Positions 38,695 through 48,476 of a stretch of 64,000 nucleotides of DNA are shown here, one piece after another (position 1 is the stretch's first letter; each line of letters opens with the position of its first letter). Below the pieces are notes generated by a model that worked only from the letters and a program-made list of their open reading frames with translations, was not told the origin of the DNA and ran no database searches. The position numbers and the translations under genes are program-made. Origin of the DNA: Rubripirellula sp. (lineage in GTDB: Bacteria; Planctomycetota; Planctomycetia; Pirellulales; Pirellulaceae); assembly GCA_029213145.1 (NCBI GenBank), contig JARGNK010000019.1, forward strand, positions 8,120 to 72,119, written 5' to 3'.

Positions 38695-41600
38695 ATGTAC
38701 TCCATGTTGAACCGTCTCCTCTCGATTCATTCGGGAACTCGCTTGGTAAAAAGCATCTTCTTGGTGACGCTATTTATCGGTGGCTTACCCTGCCAAACGG
38801 TAAAGGCCGAGCCGATCAGTTGGATGGAGCATTTCGCATTAGCCGGCGATCGCGAGTCCAAACTCGCCGAACTGATCCCCGGTACAGATGATTATTACTT
38901 CTACCACTGCTTGCATTTTCAATCGACGGGTCAGTTGGAGCGAAGTGAAACGATTCTTCGCGATTGGTTGGCGGAGCGGAAGGGACGTGAGACCCCATCG
39001 ATCGCCACGATGACCGATCGTCAGCGATTGTTGACCTATCAGCAGTCGCCCCAACGGACGATTGATCATCTTGTGCGGCGGCTGGGTATCAAACTGGATC
39101 ACGCCCCGCCAGCCACCAAAAACCAGCGTAGGTTCTCCAGTCAATTCGATGAAGCAACACTGCAAACCGATCGTTTGGTTAAAGAAGCTTTGCAGCGAAA
39201 GGATGTGATAAAACCACTCGGGCTTCAGTATCTAGCTCAGCAGTTTCTTGCCGGAAAGACAGCTGGTATCGGAATTAGTCTGCGAGATTTTTTGAATCGC
39301 GTGAACGGCCCTTACATTTCCGATTTAGATCAACTGGTCATTAAGGAGCTGCAATCGCGACGACCCAATGACCAGCGTTTTGGGGATTTAAAAGCGCATG
39401 CGTATTTGACGCTCGAGGAGCTTGAATCGATTGCTGAGCGTGTCGAAGCAATTGCCAGTAACAACAAATTCGTGAACGCTACGTTGCATCGTTTGCGGCC
39501 AAGTGCTGATCAGGATTTGAGTCAGCAGCCTGACATCAGATTTGAATATCTGAAAAGAGTCGAATTTTATTTGCGGTCGTTGCCTGCTAGCTACAACAGC
39601 ATGAAAGCGGCTGCCACATTCCGTTTGTTGGAAGCAAATCTAACTCGCGGTGTCTACGACCAAGAACTCTTCACTCGTTATTTGCAGCTGCCAAGAACCA
39701 GTCCGATTGTTGCACCGGAGTGGATTCGCCAAGGCGGTCAGCGAGCGAATTTGAGTGAGAATTTCATGGATGTCGCGATGCTGCCGCCGATCGGTAATGA
39801 AGAGCCTGTCGTGCGAAGACATCTTGAGCATTTTCTTCGCGATGCCGAGGGTTTTGATCTGTTTAGCAAACAGCTAAAACCCGAGTATCTCCGCACCGTT
39901 TTTGCCGAAACCAAGTTACTCAATGGGATCGGTGATGATGAGCAATGGTACAAAATGTTATCGGGCTCGCAGCGGCAAACATTGCGTGATGCGGTGCAGG
40001 TTCGACTGTCGGATGAGAATCCACGGCAGTTTGATTCCAACCGGCCGACCGAATTGCTGGTCGATATCAAGAATGTGCAAGAGCTTGTTATTCGTGTCTA
40101 CGAGATCAATACCTCATCGTATTACCGAACCCATGACAAACAGCTTGACACCGACATTGATCTAGATGGGCTCTTGCCGACATACGAGCGTAAGATCAAA
40201 TACTCGCAGCCTGCTGTGCAGCGACATCGTGAGAAAATCGAACTGTCCGAAATGGAAGGTCGTGGAGTCTGGGTGGTGGACCTTGTTGGGAAAGGCGTTC
40301 GCGCTCGTACTTTGATTCGACGAGGTGGCATCAACTACGTGCAATCTGAAGATGCCAACGGAATGGTGTTTACGGTCATTGATGAAAAGCAACAGGCCAT
40401 TCCCGCGGCGACCATGTGGGTTGGGTCAACAGAGTTCGTTGCGGATGATCGTGGTCGGATCACTTTGCCACCGGTTTCGGAACGGGTCGATCGTCGAGCC
40501 ATCATTAGCGATGGACAGATTGCCAGCCAAGTCAAGTTTCGCCACATGAGCGAGACCTATCGATTGTCAGCCGGGATGCACCTCGATCGGACTCAGTTGC
40601 AAAGTGGCGGGCAGGCCGAGCTTTTGGTCCGCCCCCAATTGCTGCTCGGTTCGACGCCAATCGCGGTTAAGACTTTGACCGATGTGAGCGTAACGCTCTC
40701 CGCAGTCGATCTTGATGGCGTCTCGACAACCCATCAAGTCGATGGATTGGAATTGAATCAAGCTGGTGAACTTGTAATTCCGATGCGCGTACCAACGCGG
40801 CTATCAAGCTTGAATGCCACACTGTCGGGGAAAATCGGTGGTCTGGCCGATGGTAAGCAACGCACGCTGAGCGCCAGTCGTCGCTGGGATATCGCCGGGA
40901 TTCGCCAGACCAGCTTTGCCTTTGATGCGTTTCTGACCCGTGACGATGATGAGTTTGTGATTGAGATTCGGGGACGCAATGGCGAACTCGTTCCTCACGC
41001 GACCATTTCAGTGCAGTTGACGACCAACGTGCGGGCGTCTGTTGTTGAACAAACATTGCAATCTGACGATGCTGGCCGCATCCGCCTTGGCGAGCTTGCG
41101 GGAGCCACTGCTATCTCCTACATGCTGCCAGGTGGTATCCGGCATGAGCGAGACTTGATTTTGAATCAGGTGCGATGGCCAGATGTCATTCACACCAGCA
41201 ATGACCGACCCGTCCAACTGCCATTGGTTATTTCTGCCGAGAAAGCGTCAGGGCGCTATCGGCTCATCGAATTACGTGATGGCGCCTACCAACGTGATTT
41301 CAGTGAGAATCTGACGTTTGCTGAGGGATTGCTAAAAATCGAGTCGTTGCCGGGTGGTGACTATCAATTGATTGATCTCCAGCGGGGAACGATTCGTCGC
41401 GTGATTGTCGTAGAGGGATCACCGCACAGTTCGGTTGCCACCGGTTATGCCCGCCAGCGTGAAATGTCACCAGCTGTTCCGCTTGGTATCGCATCGATCA
41501 CGCGCGATGCGTCAGGGTTAAAAATTCAGTTGTCGGGTCAGACACAATTAGCTCGCGTTCATTTGTACGGGTCAAGATTTCTGGAGCAAAATTCGCCGAT

Positions 41601-44600
41601 TGGACAACTCTTTCAACCGTTGCCCGGCCTCGATGGACGGAGGGTGATTTGGCCACGGTCCGGCTATGTCAGCGACCTTCGGCTGGGTGACGAATACCAG
41701 TATGTCCTTCGTCGAAAGTACGCCAATAAGTATCCCGGTGTGATGCTCCCTCAGCCCAGCGTGATCCTGAATCCATGGGCGACGGAGGATACATCGAATG
41801 AATCACAGATGGCGCGGCCTGGTCAGACGCCTCCGAGTTCAGCGGCGCAGAATGACGGGATGGAGATGGGGGTCGACGCGGAAGACCGTATGCAGCAAAC
41901 GCCAGCGACGACGTCCGATTACGACTTTCTGGCTGACGCGGGGATCGTGTTAGCAAACTTGAGACCAGACGAAGACGGGGTCGTTACGGTGCCGGCCGAG
42001 GCGATCAAGGATTTGCCGATTCTGCAAATCGTTGCTTGCGATCCCATTACGATCTTGCAGCGGGCGGTAACTGATTCGCTACGGAAAATAGAAACGGTCG
42101 ATTTGCGGCTAGCGAATTCGCTGCAGTCAGAAATCCCATACTCTTTTCGCCGCGGCGTTTTGGTTGCGTCTAAAGATCAGCCATTGGACGTAAAGAGCCT
42201 TGGCTCGGCACAGTTGCAGGTTTACTCCTCCGTTGCCGATTTGTGGAAGCTTTACAAGACCTTGGTGAATGATCCTCGGATGAATGAATTTGATGACCTA
42301 GCCAGTTGGCATACGTTGGAAGATGACGCGAAGCTTAAGGCTTACTCTCGTTTAGCAAGCCATGAACTGCATCTGTTTTTGTACTTCCACGACCGGTCGT
42401 TTTTTGACCAAATTGTTTCGCCGTATTTGAAGAACAAAAAAGAGAAACAATTTGTAGATCGGTGGTTGCTGAACGAGCCTCTGGATCGCTATGCGACTCT
42501 TTGGCAATACAACCAACTCAACGCGGCTGAACGTGCGTTGTTGGCGATACGATTGCCTGATGTGCGTGAGAGTGTGCGTCGCGAACTTCTCGAGACCGTT
42601 GCTAGTCGTGACGAAGATTACGCTGAAGTTCGAAAGGGGATCGAGAGTGCACTGAAGTCAGGGAATTTTGATTCAAATGAGAGCTTCAGCAGAAAGGCAA
42701 CGTATAGCGGCCTCGCGTTGAGCGATGAAAAAGCCCAGGCCGAATCAAGCAGCTTACGGTACCTGGGTGATCGTGATCGCTCGGCAAGAAGTCGTAGGTC
42801 CAAGGCGGCGGCGAAGGAAGCTGGTCGTGGTGCTATGCCCGCGGAGGGGGCCTTCATGCTAGGGATGCGAATGGCGGAAATGAGCGGCGGAGGGGCAGCC
42901 TTTTTCCGTAATCTTGATGCCACCAAGCAGTGGGCGGAGAGTCAATGGGATCGTGTGCGGACAGTTGGTGGCCCCGTTCCAGTTAGCTTGGTCGATGTGA
43001 ATGCATTCTGGGCTGATGTTGCTCAACGAGAAACCAACCAGACACTAGTGTCGAGTTATCTGCTTCGGCCAGTCGAAAATCGGCATGCCGCATTGATCGC
43101 ACTTGCGATGAGTGGTTTGCCGTTAAGTCCCGGTGAAGTTGGGTTGCCAACGGAGCCCAATCAGGATTACGCGCCTGAACACGCGGTGGCAGTTGTAACC
43201 AAGCGGTTGCAGCAACTTGAGCCGGCTGGCCAGCAAAGCAGTGTTTTGATCGGTCAACGATTTGAATCGACAACTGGTGATAGCGATCGCAGTCGTTCAA
43301 AACAGCCGGTTGAGCCGAAAGAGTATTTGATTGGCCAGGCATACCGAGGACAAATCGTGGTCAGTAATCCAACGGCTCAGCAGCGGATTGTCGACGTGTT
43401 TTGGCAGTTGCCAGCTGGCAGCGTGCCATTGGCCGGAAAACGCTTCACCGACAGCCAAACACTTACGCTTGAACCATTCGCTGTCAGCGCGATCCAGTAC
43501 GAGTTTTATTTTCCCGTGGCTGGCGATTTCACTCACTACCCTGCCACTGTCGCGAGTGAAGGAATGTTGATCGCTCAAGCCGAACCAAGGCAGTTTCAGG
43601 CGGTCGAGACGTTATCAAGACAGCAGGCTGTTACTTGGGAACAGATCGCTGAGGTGGGGGATGCAGATCAAATCAAGAGCTTTTTACAGGAGGCGAATCT
43701 CCGGGAAATCGACTGGATGAAAGTTGCTCATCGCATGAAAGATCAACAGGTGTATCGGGTGGTGACCGAAGTGCTACGCAAGTCTCGATTGCCCATCGGG
43801 CCATTGTGGGCATACGGCTTTCATCATCGAGATGAAGGAGCGATGAGAGATTTCTTGGCACTTCGTGACGATTTGGCTCAGCGTGCCGGCCCCGTATTGG
43901 ATAGTCCTTTGCTGCAGGTCCGTCCAGTGGAACGCCGCTTTCATGAGTTGTTGGAATACTCGCCGCTGGTTCGAGCCCGGATTCATCGTTTGGGGCAACA
44001 AGATGAAATCTTGAATCCTACCTTTCATCGCCAGTACGAAAGCTTTGTGCGGATGCTTAGTTTCTCGGCCGACATTCCTGGCGATGAGCGATTGGTCCTC
44101 GCGTACTATCTGTTGATTCAGAATCGCATCAGTGAGTCAATCGAACAGTTTCAGAAAGTTGACCGAGCAAAGATCAACGAACATTTGCAATATGATTATC
44201 TGGACGCCTACCTAGCGATGCATCAGGCTCAGTATGATCGCGCTGAGAAGATCGCAAGCCAGCATTCCGGCCACCGCATACCACGCTGGAATCAGCGATT
44301 CGGTCAAGTGATCGCACAATTACGCCAACAACGCGATCTGAACCAGACTGAGAAATTGGTTTCGGTTGAGGAGGCAGAAAGGAAGGATCCAATCGCAGAG
44401 GGGTCCGGAGATTTGGCAGTGCTTGATCGTGAGCAGCGACAAGCCGCCGCTGCCGACGAGCAACCAGAAGTAATCGTCCGCGTTGAAGGAGACGAATTAC
44501 GAATCGATCATCGACGGGCTAAAGAAGTTGCGGTGAATTTTTACGGCGTCGACTTGGAACTGCTTTTTAGCAAAGCACCGTTCGTTCGCGAGGATTTACA

Positions 44601-45036
44601 GCGGATGGCAATGGTCCGTCCTTCGCAATCTGAAATTGTGCGATTTGATGCATCCAATGGTGTTGCCACTTACTCACTGGATGATAATTTGCGGCGACAG
44701 ACGTTGTTGGTCGAGGTAATTGCAGGAGCTTCGCGGTCCACCGCCCTGTATTACGGTGGCGACGTCACGACTTACATATCTGAAAGCTTTGGTCAGTTGC
44801 AGGCAAGCGATTCCGCGTCTGGTCGACCAATCAGCACCGCGTATGTGAAGGTGTACGCGAAGTACTCTAATGGACAGGTGCGTTTCTACAAAGATGGTTA
44901 CACCGATGGCCGTGGGCGGTTCGACTATGCAAGTATCAGTGCGGCTGGTGCGCAGGGTGCAACGAGATTTGCTATTTTGGTGATGAGCGATGAAAAAGGA
45001 GCAACTCTTCACGACATTGCAGCACCGAACCAATGA
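38695..45036 (+). CDS. Giant exported alpha-2-macroglobulin-like protein without thioester
   Basis: A 2113-residue exported protein with a signal peptide (RLVKSIFLVTLFIGGLPCQTVKA). The length and the repeated beta-sandwich segments resemble bacterial alpha-2-macroglobulin/MG-domain proteins, for example ELLVDIKNVQELVIRVYEIN and KEVAVNFYGVDLELLFSK, plus TLEPFAVSAIQYEFYFPVAGD. Bacterial A2Ms trap proteases in the periplasm. I see no CxEQ-type thioester motif; only a few Cys residues exist (for example IVACDP). The N-terminal third and the region 1200-1500 are helical, including a basic stretch RSARSRRSKAAAKEAGRG. The next gene overlaps its stop by four bases. Family call is by architecture and motif style, not by search. 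Confidence 0.7.
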   Translation: MYSMLNRLLSIHSGTRLVKSIFLVTLFIGGLPCQTVKAEPISWMEHFALAGDRESKLAELIPGTDDYYFYHCLHFQSTGQLERSETILRDWLAERKGRETPSIATMTDRQRLLTYQQSPQRTIDHLVRRLGIKLDHAPPATKNQRRFSSQFDEATLQTDRLVKEALQRKDVIKPLGLQYLAQQFLAGKTAGIGISLRDFLNRVNGPYISDLDQLVIKELQSRRPNDQRFGDLKAHAYLTLEELESIAERVEAIASNNKFVNATLHRLRPSADQDLSQQPDIRFEYLKRVEFYLRSLPASYNSMKAAATFRLLEANLTRGVYDQELFTRYLQLPRTSPIVAPEWIRQGGQRANLSENFMDVAMLPPIGNEEPVVRRHLEHFLRDAEGFDLFSKQLKPEYLRTVFAETKLLNGIGDDEQWYKMLSGSQRQTLRDAVQVRLSDENPRQFDSNRPTELLVDIKNVQELVIRVYEINTSSYYRTHDKQLDTDIDLDGLLPTYERKIKYSQPAVQRHREKIELSEMEGRGVWVVDLVGKGVRARTLIRRGGINYVQSEDANGMVFTVIDEKQQAIPAATMWVGSTEFVADDRGRITLPPVSERVDRRAIISDGQIASQVKFRHMSETYRLSAGMHLDRTQLQSGGQAELLVRPQLLLGSTPIAVKTLTDVSVTLSAVDLDGVSTTHQVDGLELNQAGELVIPMRVPTRLSSLNATLSGKIGGLADGKQRTLSASRRWDIAGIRQTSFAFDAFLTRDDDEFVIEIRGRNGELVPHATISVQLTTNVRASVVEQTLQSDDAGRIRLGELAGATAISYMLPGGIRHERDLILNQVRWPDVIHTSNDRPVQLPLVISAEKASGRYRLIELRDGAYQRDFSENLTFAEGLLKIESLPGGDYQLIDLQRGTIRRVIVVEGSPHSSVATGYARQREMSPAVPLGIASITRDASGLKIQLSGQTQLARVHLYGSRFLEQNSPIGQLFQPLPGLDGRRVIWPRSGYVSDLRLGDEYQYVLRRKYANKYPGVMLPQPSVILNPWATEDTSNESQMARPGQTPPSSAAQNDGMEMGVDAEDRMQQTPATTSDYDFLADAGIVLANLRPDEDGVVTVPAEAIKDLPILQIVACDPITILQRAVTDSLRKIETVDLRLANSLQSEIPYSFRRGVLVASKDQPLDVKSLGSAQLQVYSSVADLWKLYKTLVNDPRMNEFDDLASWHTLEDDAKLKAYSRLASHELHLFLYFHDRSFFDQIVSPYLKNKKEKQFVDRWLLNEPLDRYATLWQYNQLNAAERALLAIRLPDVRESVRRELLETVASRDEDYAEVRKGIESALKSGNFDSNESFSRKATYSGLALSDEKAQAESSSLRYLGDRDRSARSRRSKAAAKEAGRGAMPAEGAFMLGMRMAEMSGGGAAFFRNLDATKQWAESQWDRVRTVGGPVPVSLVDVNAFWADVAQRETNQTLVSSYLLRPVENRHAALIALAMSGLPLSPGEVGLPTEPNQDYAPEHAVAVVTKRLQQLEPAGQQSSVLIGQRFESTTGDSDRSRSKQPVEPKEYLIGQAYRGQIVVSNPTAQQRIVDVFWQLPAGSVPLAGKRFTDSQTLTLEPFAVSAIQYEFYFPVAGDFTHYPATVASEGMLIAQAEPRQFQAVETLSRQQAVTWEQIAEVGDADQIKSFLQEANLREIDWMKVAHRMKDQQVYRVVTEVLRKSRLPIGPLWAYGFHHRDEGAMRDFLALRDDLAQRAGPVLDSPLLQVRPVERRFHELLEYSPLVRARIHRLGQQDEILNPTFHRQYESFVRMLSFSADIPGDERLVLAYYLLIQNRISESIEQFQKVDRAKINEHLQYDYLDAYLAMHQAQYDRAEKIASQHSGHRIPRWNQRFGQVIAQLRQQRDLNQTEKLVSVEEAERKDPIAEGSGDLAVLDREQRQAAAADEQPEVIVRVEGDELRIDHRRAKEVAVNFYGVDLELLFSKAPFVREDLQRMAMVRPSQSEIVRFDASNGVATYSLDDNLRRQTLLVEVIAGASRSTALYYGGDVTTYISESFGQLQASDSASGRPISTAYVKVYAKYSNGQVRFYKDGYTDGRGRFDYASISAAGAQGATRFAILVMSDEKGATLHDIAAPNQ

Positions 45037-46145
45037 CTAGAATTCGATTTGCAGACAGGCCGATCCGTATCGCCGGCATTCAAATGATTGCCTGGATTCA
45101 ACCCGCGAAATTAGCGAAGTGGGTGTTCGGCTGTTTGATTAGCTTGGCGTTGATGACGGCCACCGAAGCGAATGCCCAGCAATTCGAGCTTTCAGATTCG
45201 GCGGGGAGGCGTGTTGGAGTCGCGGAGTTATCGCGCAGCGGTTTGTCTGTCCAACAAGCAACCGGGAATCAGATCCGCTACCAGCGTGCGATCGACTATG
45301 ATTCGTCCGATGGTCAGTTCATTGGTTTCTTTCACCGGTCGACTGCTCGTGCGCTGCGTTTCCCAATGACGGGACGGGGCCGTCTGTTTTTAGCGGATTT
45401 GAATCAGCCTGTACCTCGATTTCGCGGAACGGGCCGATACGTTCGTCCTCTTGTTGGTCCGCCTGACCCTTGGATCATTCATCCCCACGGCGGGCCTTGG
45501 CCGACGACGCCATGGGTTTACGGTTACGATTTGGCACCCCACCTTGATCCGTCAATCATTGGCTACCATCACGCTGAGCCGCTGCGCCGATCATACCTGG
45601 TGGAATCACAAACGGTGTCCAATCCGCCGCTGCCGCCGGTCGAAGTTCAGTTGTTCAATGATGGCCCGCGCGATATTCAAGTGCAGGTCAACGATTTGAT
45701 TGATCCTGGAAAACGACAGACGATGCGGATTCAACCGCAAACAGCCGCGACCGTCAAGCTTCAGCGTGATTCCGGTGGCCAGGAAATTAGACGCTACAAG
45801 GTTTATCTAGGTTATGGAGAGTGGACCACTCGCGAAACGACTTACCCGGTTCTCTCGCCTACCCGATACGAGATTGTCGTCCACGAATGGAACATGCAAT
45901 CAATCGCCATTGATCGAACGGGTAAGAGTCCCAATCAAATTGAGGACGTTCAATACCAAGGCCGCGGCGTCGGACGGTTTGTGTTGCCGCCGGGGGATCA
46001 ATTGCAGTCGGGCGTCATCGGGGTTTTTTCGGCGGCTCAACGTCAAGGAAATCAGGGAACCGTTGCCCCCATTTTGCCGCAGGAACGATCCTCGTCGGGG
46101 CCGTTGTCGCCACTGGAGCGGGCGTTACTAGAAACGCAAAGATGA
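45033..46145 (+). CDS. Exported protein coupled to the macroglobulin-like gene
   Basis: A 370-residue protein with an N-terminal hydrophobic segment (about 30-49, WVFGCLISLALMTATEANAQ) that should act as a signal peptide. The mature protein is beta-rich with a Gly/Pro/His/Trp-rich patch (about 140-175). The later part (about 200-330) has evenly spaced beta segments resembling a small immunoglobulin-like domain (VEVQLFNDGPRDIQVQVNDL). Its ATG overlaps the stop of the 2113-residue gene (ATGA), so the two are made together. I recognise no named family; it may be a periplasmic partner or client of the macroglobulin-like protein. Confidence 0.75.
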   Translation: MTRIRFADRPIRIAGIQMIAWIQPAKLAKWVFGCLISLALMTATEANAQQFELSDSAGRRVGVAELSRSGLSVQQATGNQIRYQRAIDYDSSDGQFIGFFHRSTARALRFPMTGRGRLFLADLNQPVPRFRGTGRYVRPLVGPPDPWIIHPHGGPWPTTPWVYGYDLAPHLDPSIIGYHHAEPLRRSYLVESQTVSNPPLPPVEVQLFNDGPRDIQVQVNDLIDPGKRQTMRIQPQTAATVKLQRDSGGQEIRRYKVYLGYGEWTTRETTYPVLSPTRYEIVVHEWNMQSIAIDRTGKSPNQIEDVQYQGRGVGRFVLPPGDQLQSGVIGVFSAAQRQGNQGTVAPILPQERSSSGPLSPLERALLETQR

Positions 46146-46180
46146 AGCGGCCTGGGATTTGGTTAGTTTGACCGCATCCG

Positions 46181-48172
46181 TCAGACTTTGCGAATAAAAG
46201 CTTCGGCATAACTCCGTACTTCTTGGCCATTGAGAACATGAACGCGTCTCAATTGCTGAACTTGCTCATCACTGAATGAGCTGAGTGGGACGTGGATGAG
46301 ATGTTTCTTGTAGCGGCGGGCCAACCGCCGCCATCCGGCTCCCGGAGGAAGCGAAGAAACGAGTGCGATTTGGCGACCGCTGGCATGCATGCAGGCAGCC
46401 GCGATTAGCCTTTCTTCCAGCGTCTCGGTGTAGTCCAGTCTGGGGTCGGTCCAGACATCAGGAATGTCGATTGGTGGATAGAGAAACATAGCGCCACCAT
46501 AAATACTACACCCGATGCCGGGGCCGACCATTTCGTCTTGGAAGTTCGTGGCGTACAGTGCCAGCGTTGATTCATGTTTATGTTCTGCAAACCAAGTGCT
46601 TCGCCAGGGATAATCACGGGGGTCTGCAGGTGAATCGAACAGCATGACGCAAGCATCCAAGGTCCCGCGGCTTGGTGGGACGACTTTGACGTAAATCTGG
46701 TGTTCGTACCAATGTCGAAGGGTATCACGAATGTCGATACCATCTTTCACACTCGTCGTGAACTTTTCTGTCCGCGCCAAATCGTTGCCGACGATTGCCC
46801 TGGCCCGCTCAAAGACACGAGTCCGAAAGTTCTCGATTCGATCATCTTCCGGAGGATAGCTACATTGGCTGTGTGGGTTCCATTTGTACTTCCAACGGCT
46901 TTGTTCGTAGCGTGATGGTCGCCGTTGCAATTTGACGGTGCACCACGTCATCGGTGGACTGGGGAGCCGACTAACCAGCGAAACAATATCGCCGTTGGGT
47001 AAGCGTGCTTGGTCAATTCCGAGTGTAACCTCGTCTAATTCGTCCTGTTCGCTTGATATTTCGGTGTACCGATACTGGTTTGCCAGTTCAGCCACGTGTA
47101 GCGCAAACTGGTCACCCAGGATTTGTTGGGCTGCCGTAACAATGGTGATCAGATCAGGTGTCAACCGTCGATGGATCAAGGACAGATTGCGAATGTATTG
47201 AAGACACTTTGACAAATGGTGTTGGGTGACTTTTCTTGCTTGATTCCCGAATTCTTGGAGATAGCTCTGTCGAGCGGCAATCAACAGTTCCTTGACGCCA
47301 TCAATCTGCAGATCATCGTCGTCTTCTAGTTCGGATCTTGCCCGTTCATACAACGAAGTAATGAAGGGTAACTCGCCAAACAAGAACATGAGAGTTCGGT
47401 CTTCCACTGCGTGGCGAATTGGGGTCGCCACCTCGTCGTGTTCAGGCAACTCAATTGTGGCTGCTGCTTCGCTGCGTGAGGACGGGCTGGGTTTGGATGT
47501 CAGCTCGTTGTAAGCTTCGCGAATCCACGGCCAATGCAGCAAGCTGGTAACGAACAAAATGTTGTCGTACCGTTTTTCCAATTCAATCAGTCGCTGCGCC
47601 ATGTGGACCATGCGGTCTTCGGTTTGGCGATCTGGGGGCCGAGTGATGCTGGGAAGTACCGCAGCGGCAAAACGTTCTGGTGAGACATGACGGACCGCAA
47701 ATGGATCAGGCATGACGGTTGCATAGGGTCGGAAATGATTGGATTCCAGATCAATGTATTCGCGAGGAATATGCTCCCCCATCGCGGCACGAATCGCCAT
47801 GATCACACTCTGGCAGGGATCAACGGGGACATAACTGGTCGCATTTGATTCCAATGATTCCAAGTCCTCGTCACTGTCTTCCAGTTGGTGCGGGTCCTGG
47901 TCCCAGGGAATCGACTCCCATGATTCGTTGGATGCACCGAAGTGATCGACTGGCGGCTGAATGACGATCGATGGGCGAGGCAATTCAAGGACTGCTTCCT
48001 CGACACTGTCCCGAAAGGAATGGGGCAAGGGTACCGCAACGCAGTCGAATGATTGTTCCAGCATCCAGCGACGAACCGTGAGCGCAAATTGCCCGCTACC
48101 ATGAATCACTGGCAGCAGCGATACACGGGAACCAATTTTTAATAAGTCGGGAACTGAAGGATGGTTGGTCAC
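46181..48172 (-). CDS. Hypothetical protein, possibly TraB/ChaN-related
   Basis: A 663-residue cytoplasmic protein from GTG 48172. The N-terminal LLPVIHGSGQFALTVRRWMLEQSFDCVAVPLPHS (about 20-53) and MVHMAQRLIELEKRYDNILFVTSLLHWPW (about 187-215) resemble the Gly/His pattern and Arg-rich helix of TraB/ChaN/EreA-type folds. The similarity is weak and would need a profile search. Acidic stretches are found at 85-110 (DQDPHQLEDSDEDLESLE). The C-terminal part contains an ordered beta/alpha region ending IRKV. No signal peptide. It could be an unstudied protein of the same superfamily. Confidence 0.6.
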   Translation of the reverse strand: MTNHPSVPDLLKIGSRVSLLPVIHGSGQFALTVRRWMLEQSFDCVAVPLPHSFRDSVEEAVLELPRPSIVIQPPVDHFGASNESWESIPWDQDPHQLEDSDEDLESLESNATSYVPVDPCQSVIMAIRAAMGEHIPREYIDLESNHFRPYATVMPDPFAVRHVSPERFAAAVLPSITRPPDRQTEDRMVHMAQRLIELEKRYDNILFVTSLLHWPWIREAYNELTSKPSPSSRSEAAATIELPEHDEVATPIRHAVEDRTLMFLFGELPFITSLYERARSELEDDDDLQIDGVKELLIAARQSYLQEFGNQARKVTQHHLSKCLQYIRNLSLIHRRLTPDLITIVTAAQQILGDQFALHVAELANQYRYTEISSEQDELDEVTLGIDQARLPNGDIVSLVSRLPSPPMTWCTVKLQRRPSRYEQSRWKYKWNPHSQCSYPPEDDRIENFRTRVFERARAIVGNDLARTEKFTTSVKDGIDIRDTLRHWYEHQIYVKVVPPSRGTLDACVMLFDSPADPRDYPWRSTWFAEHKHESTLALYATNFQDEMVGPGIGCSIYGGAMFLYPPIDIPDVWTDPRLDYTETLEERLIAAACMHASGRQIALVSSLPPGAGWRRLARRYKKHLIHVPLSSFSDEQVQQLRRVHVLNGQEVRSYAEAFIRKV

Positions 48173-48476
48173 AAGCGGTTCGTTTCGATCCCTGAAAGTT
48201 GTTTATCAGGCTCATTGTAGGAAGGTCGGCTGATTCAGGCGAGTTGTGACGCTGTTTCAGGACTTGAGTAGGTTATGCATCCTGCTCGATTCCTGAGAAA
48301 ATTGGCAAATTGATAAGATTCAGTCGCTTGGCGAACCCAAGCGTTATCCGCAGTCGGTGCTTCGGCCACCAACGAATGGGATTTGGCGTGAAATCGAATC
48401 TCTACGCCATGATGCGGCAGTCGAAATAGCTGCTATCGGCGGTGCAACGGCTTGCCTTGGATGCAGCGACGCTTAA
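48173..48476. other. Intergenic region, hairpin only
   Basis: About 300 bases between two minus-strand genes. A 7-bp perfect inverted repeat (cgcttgg at 48325-48331, ccaagcg at 48337-48343) could form a hairpin, but no T tract follows on either strand. I saw no gene. Confidence 0.4.
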
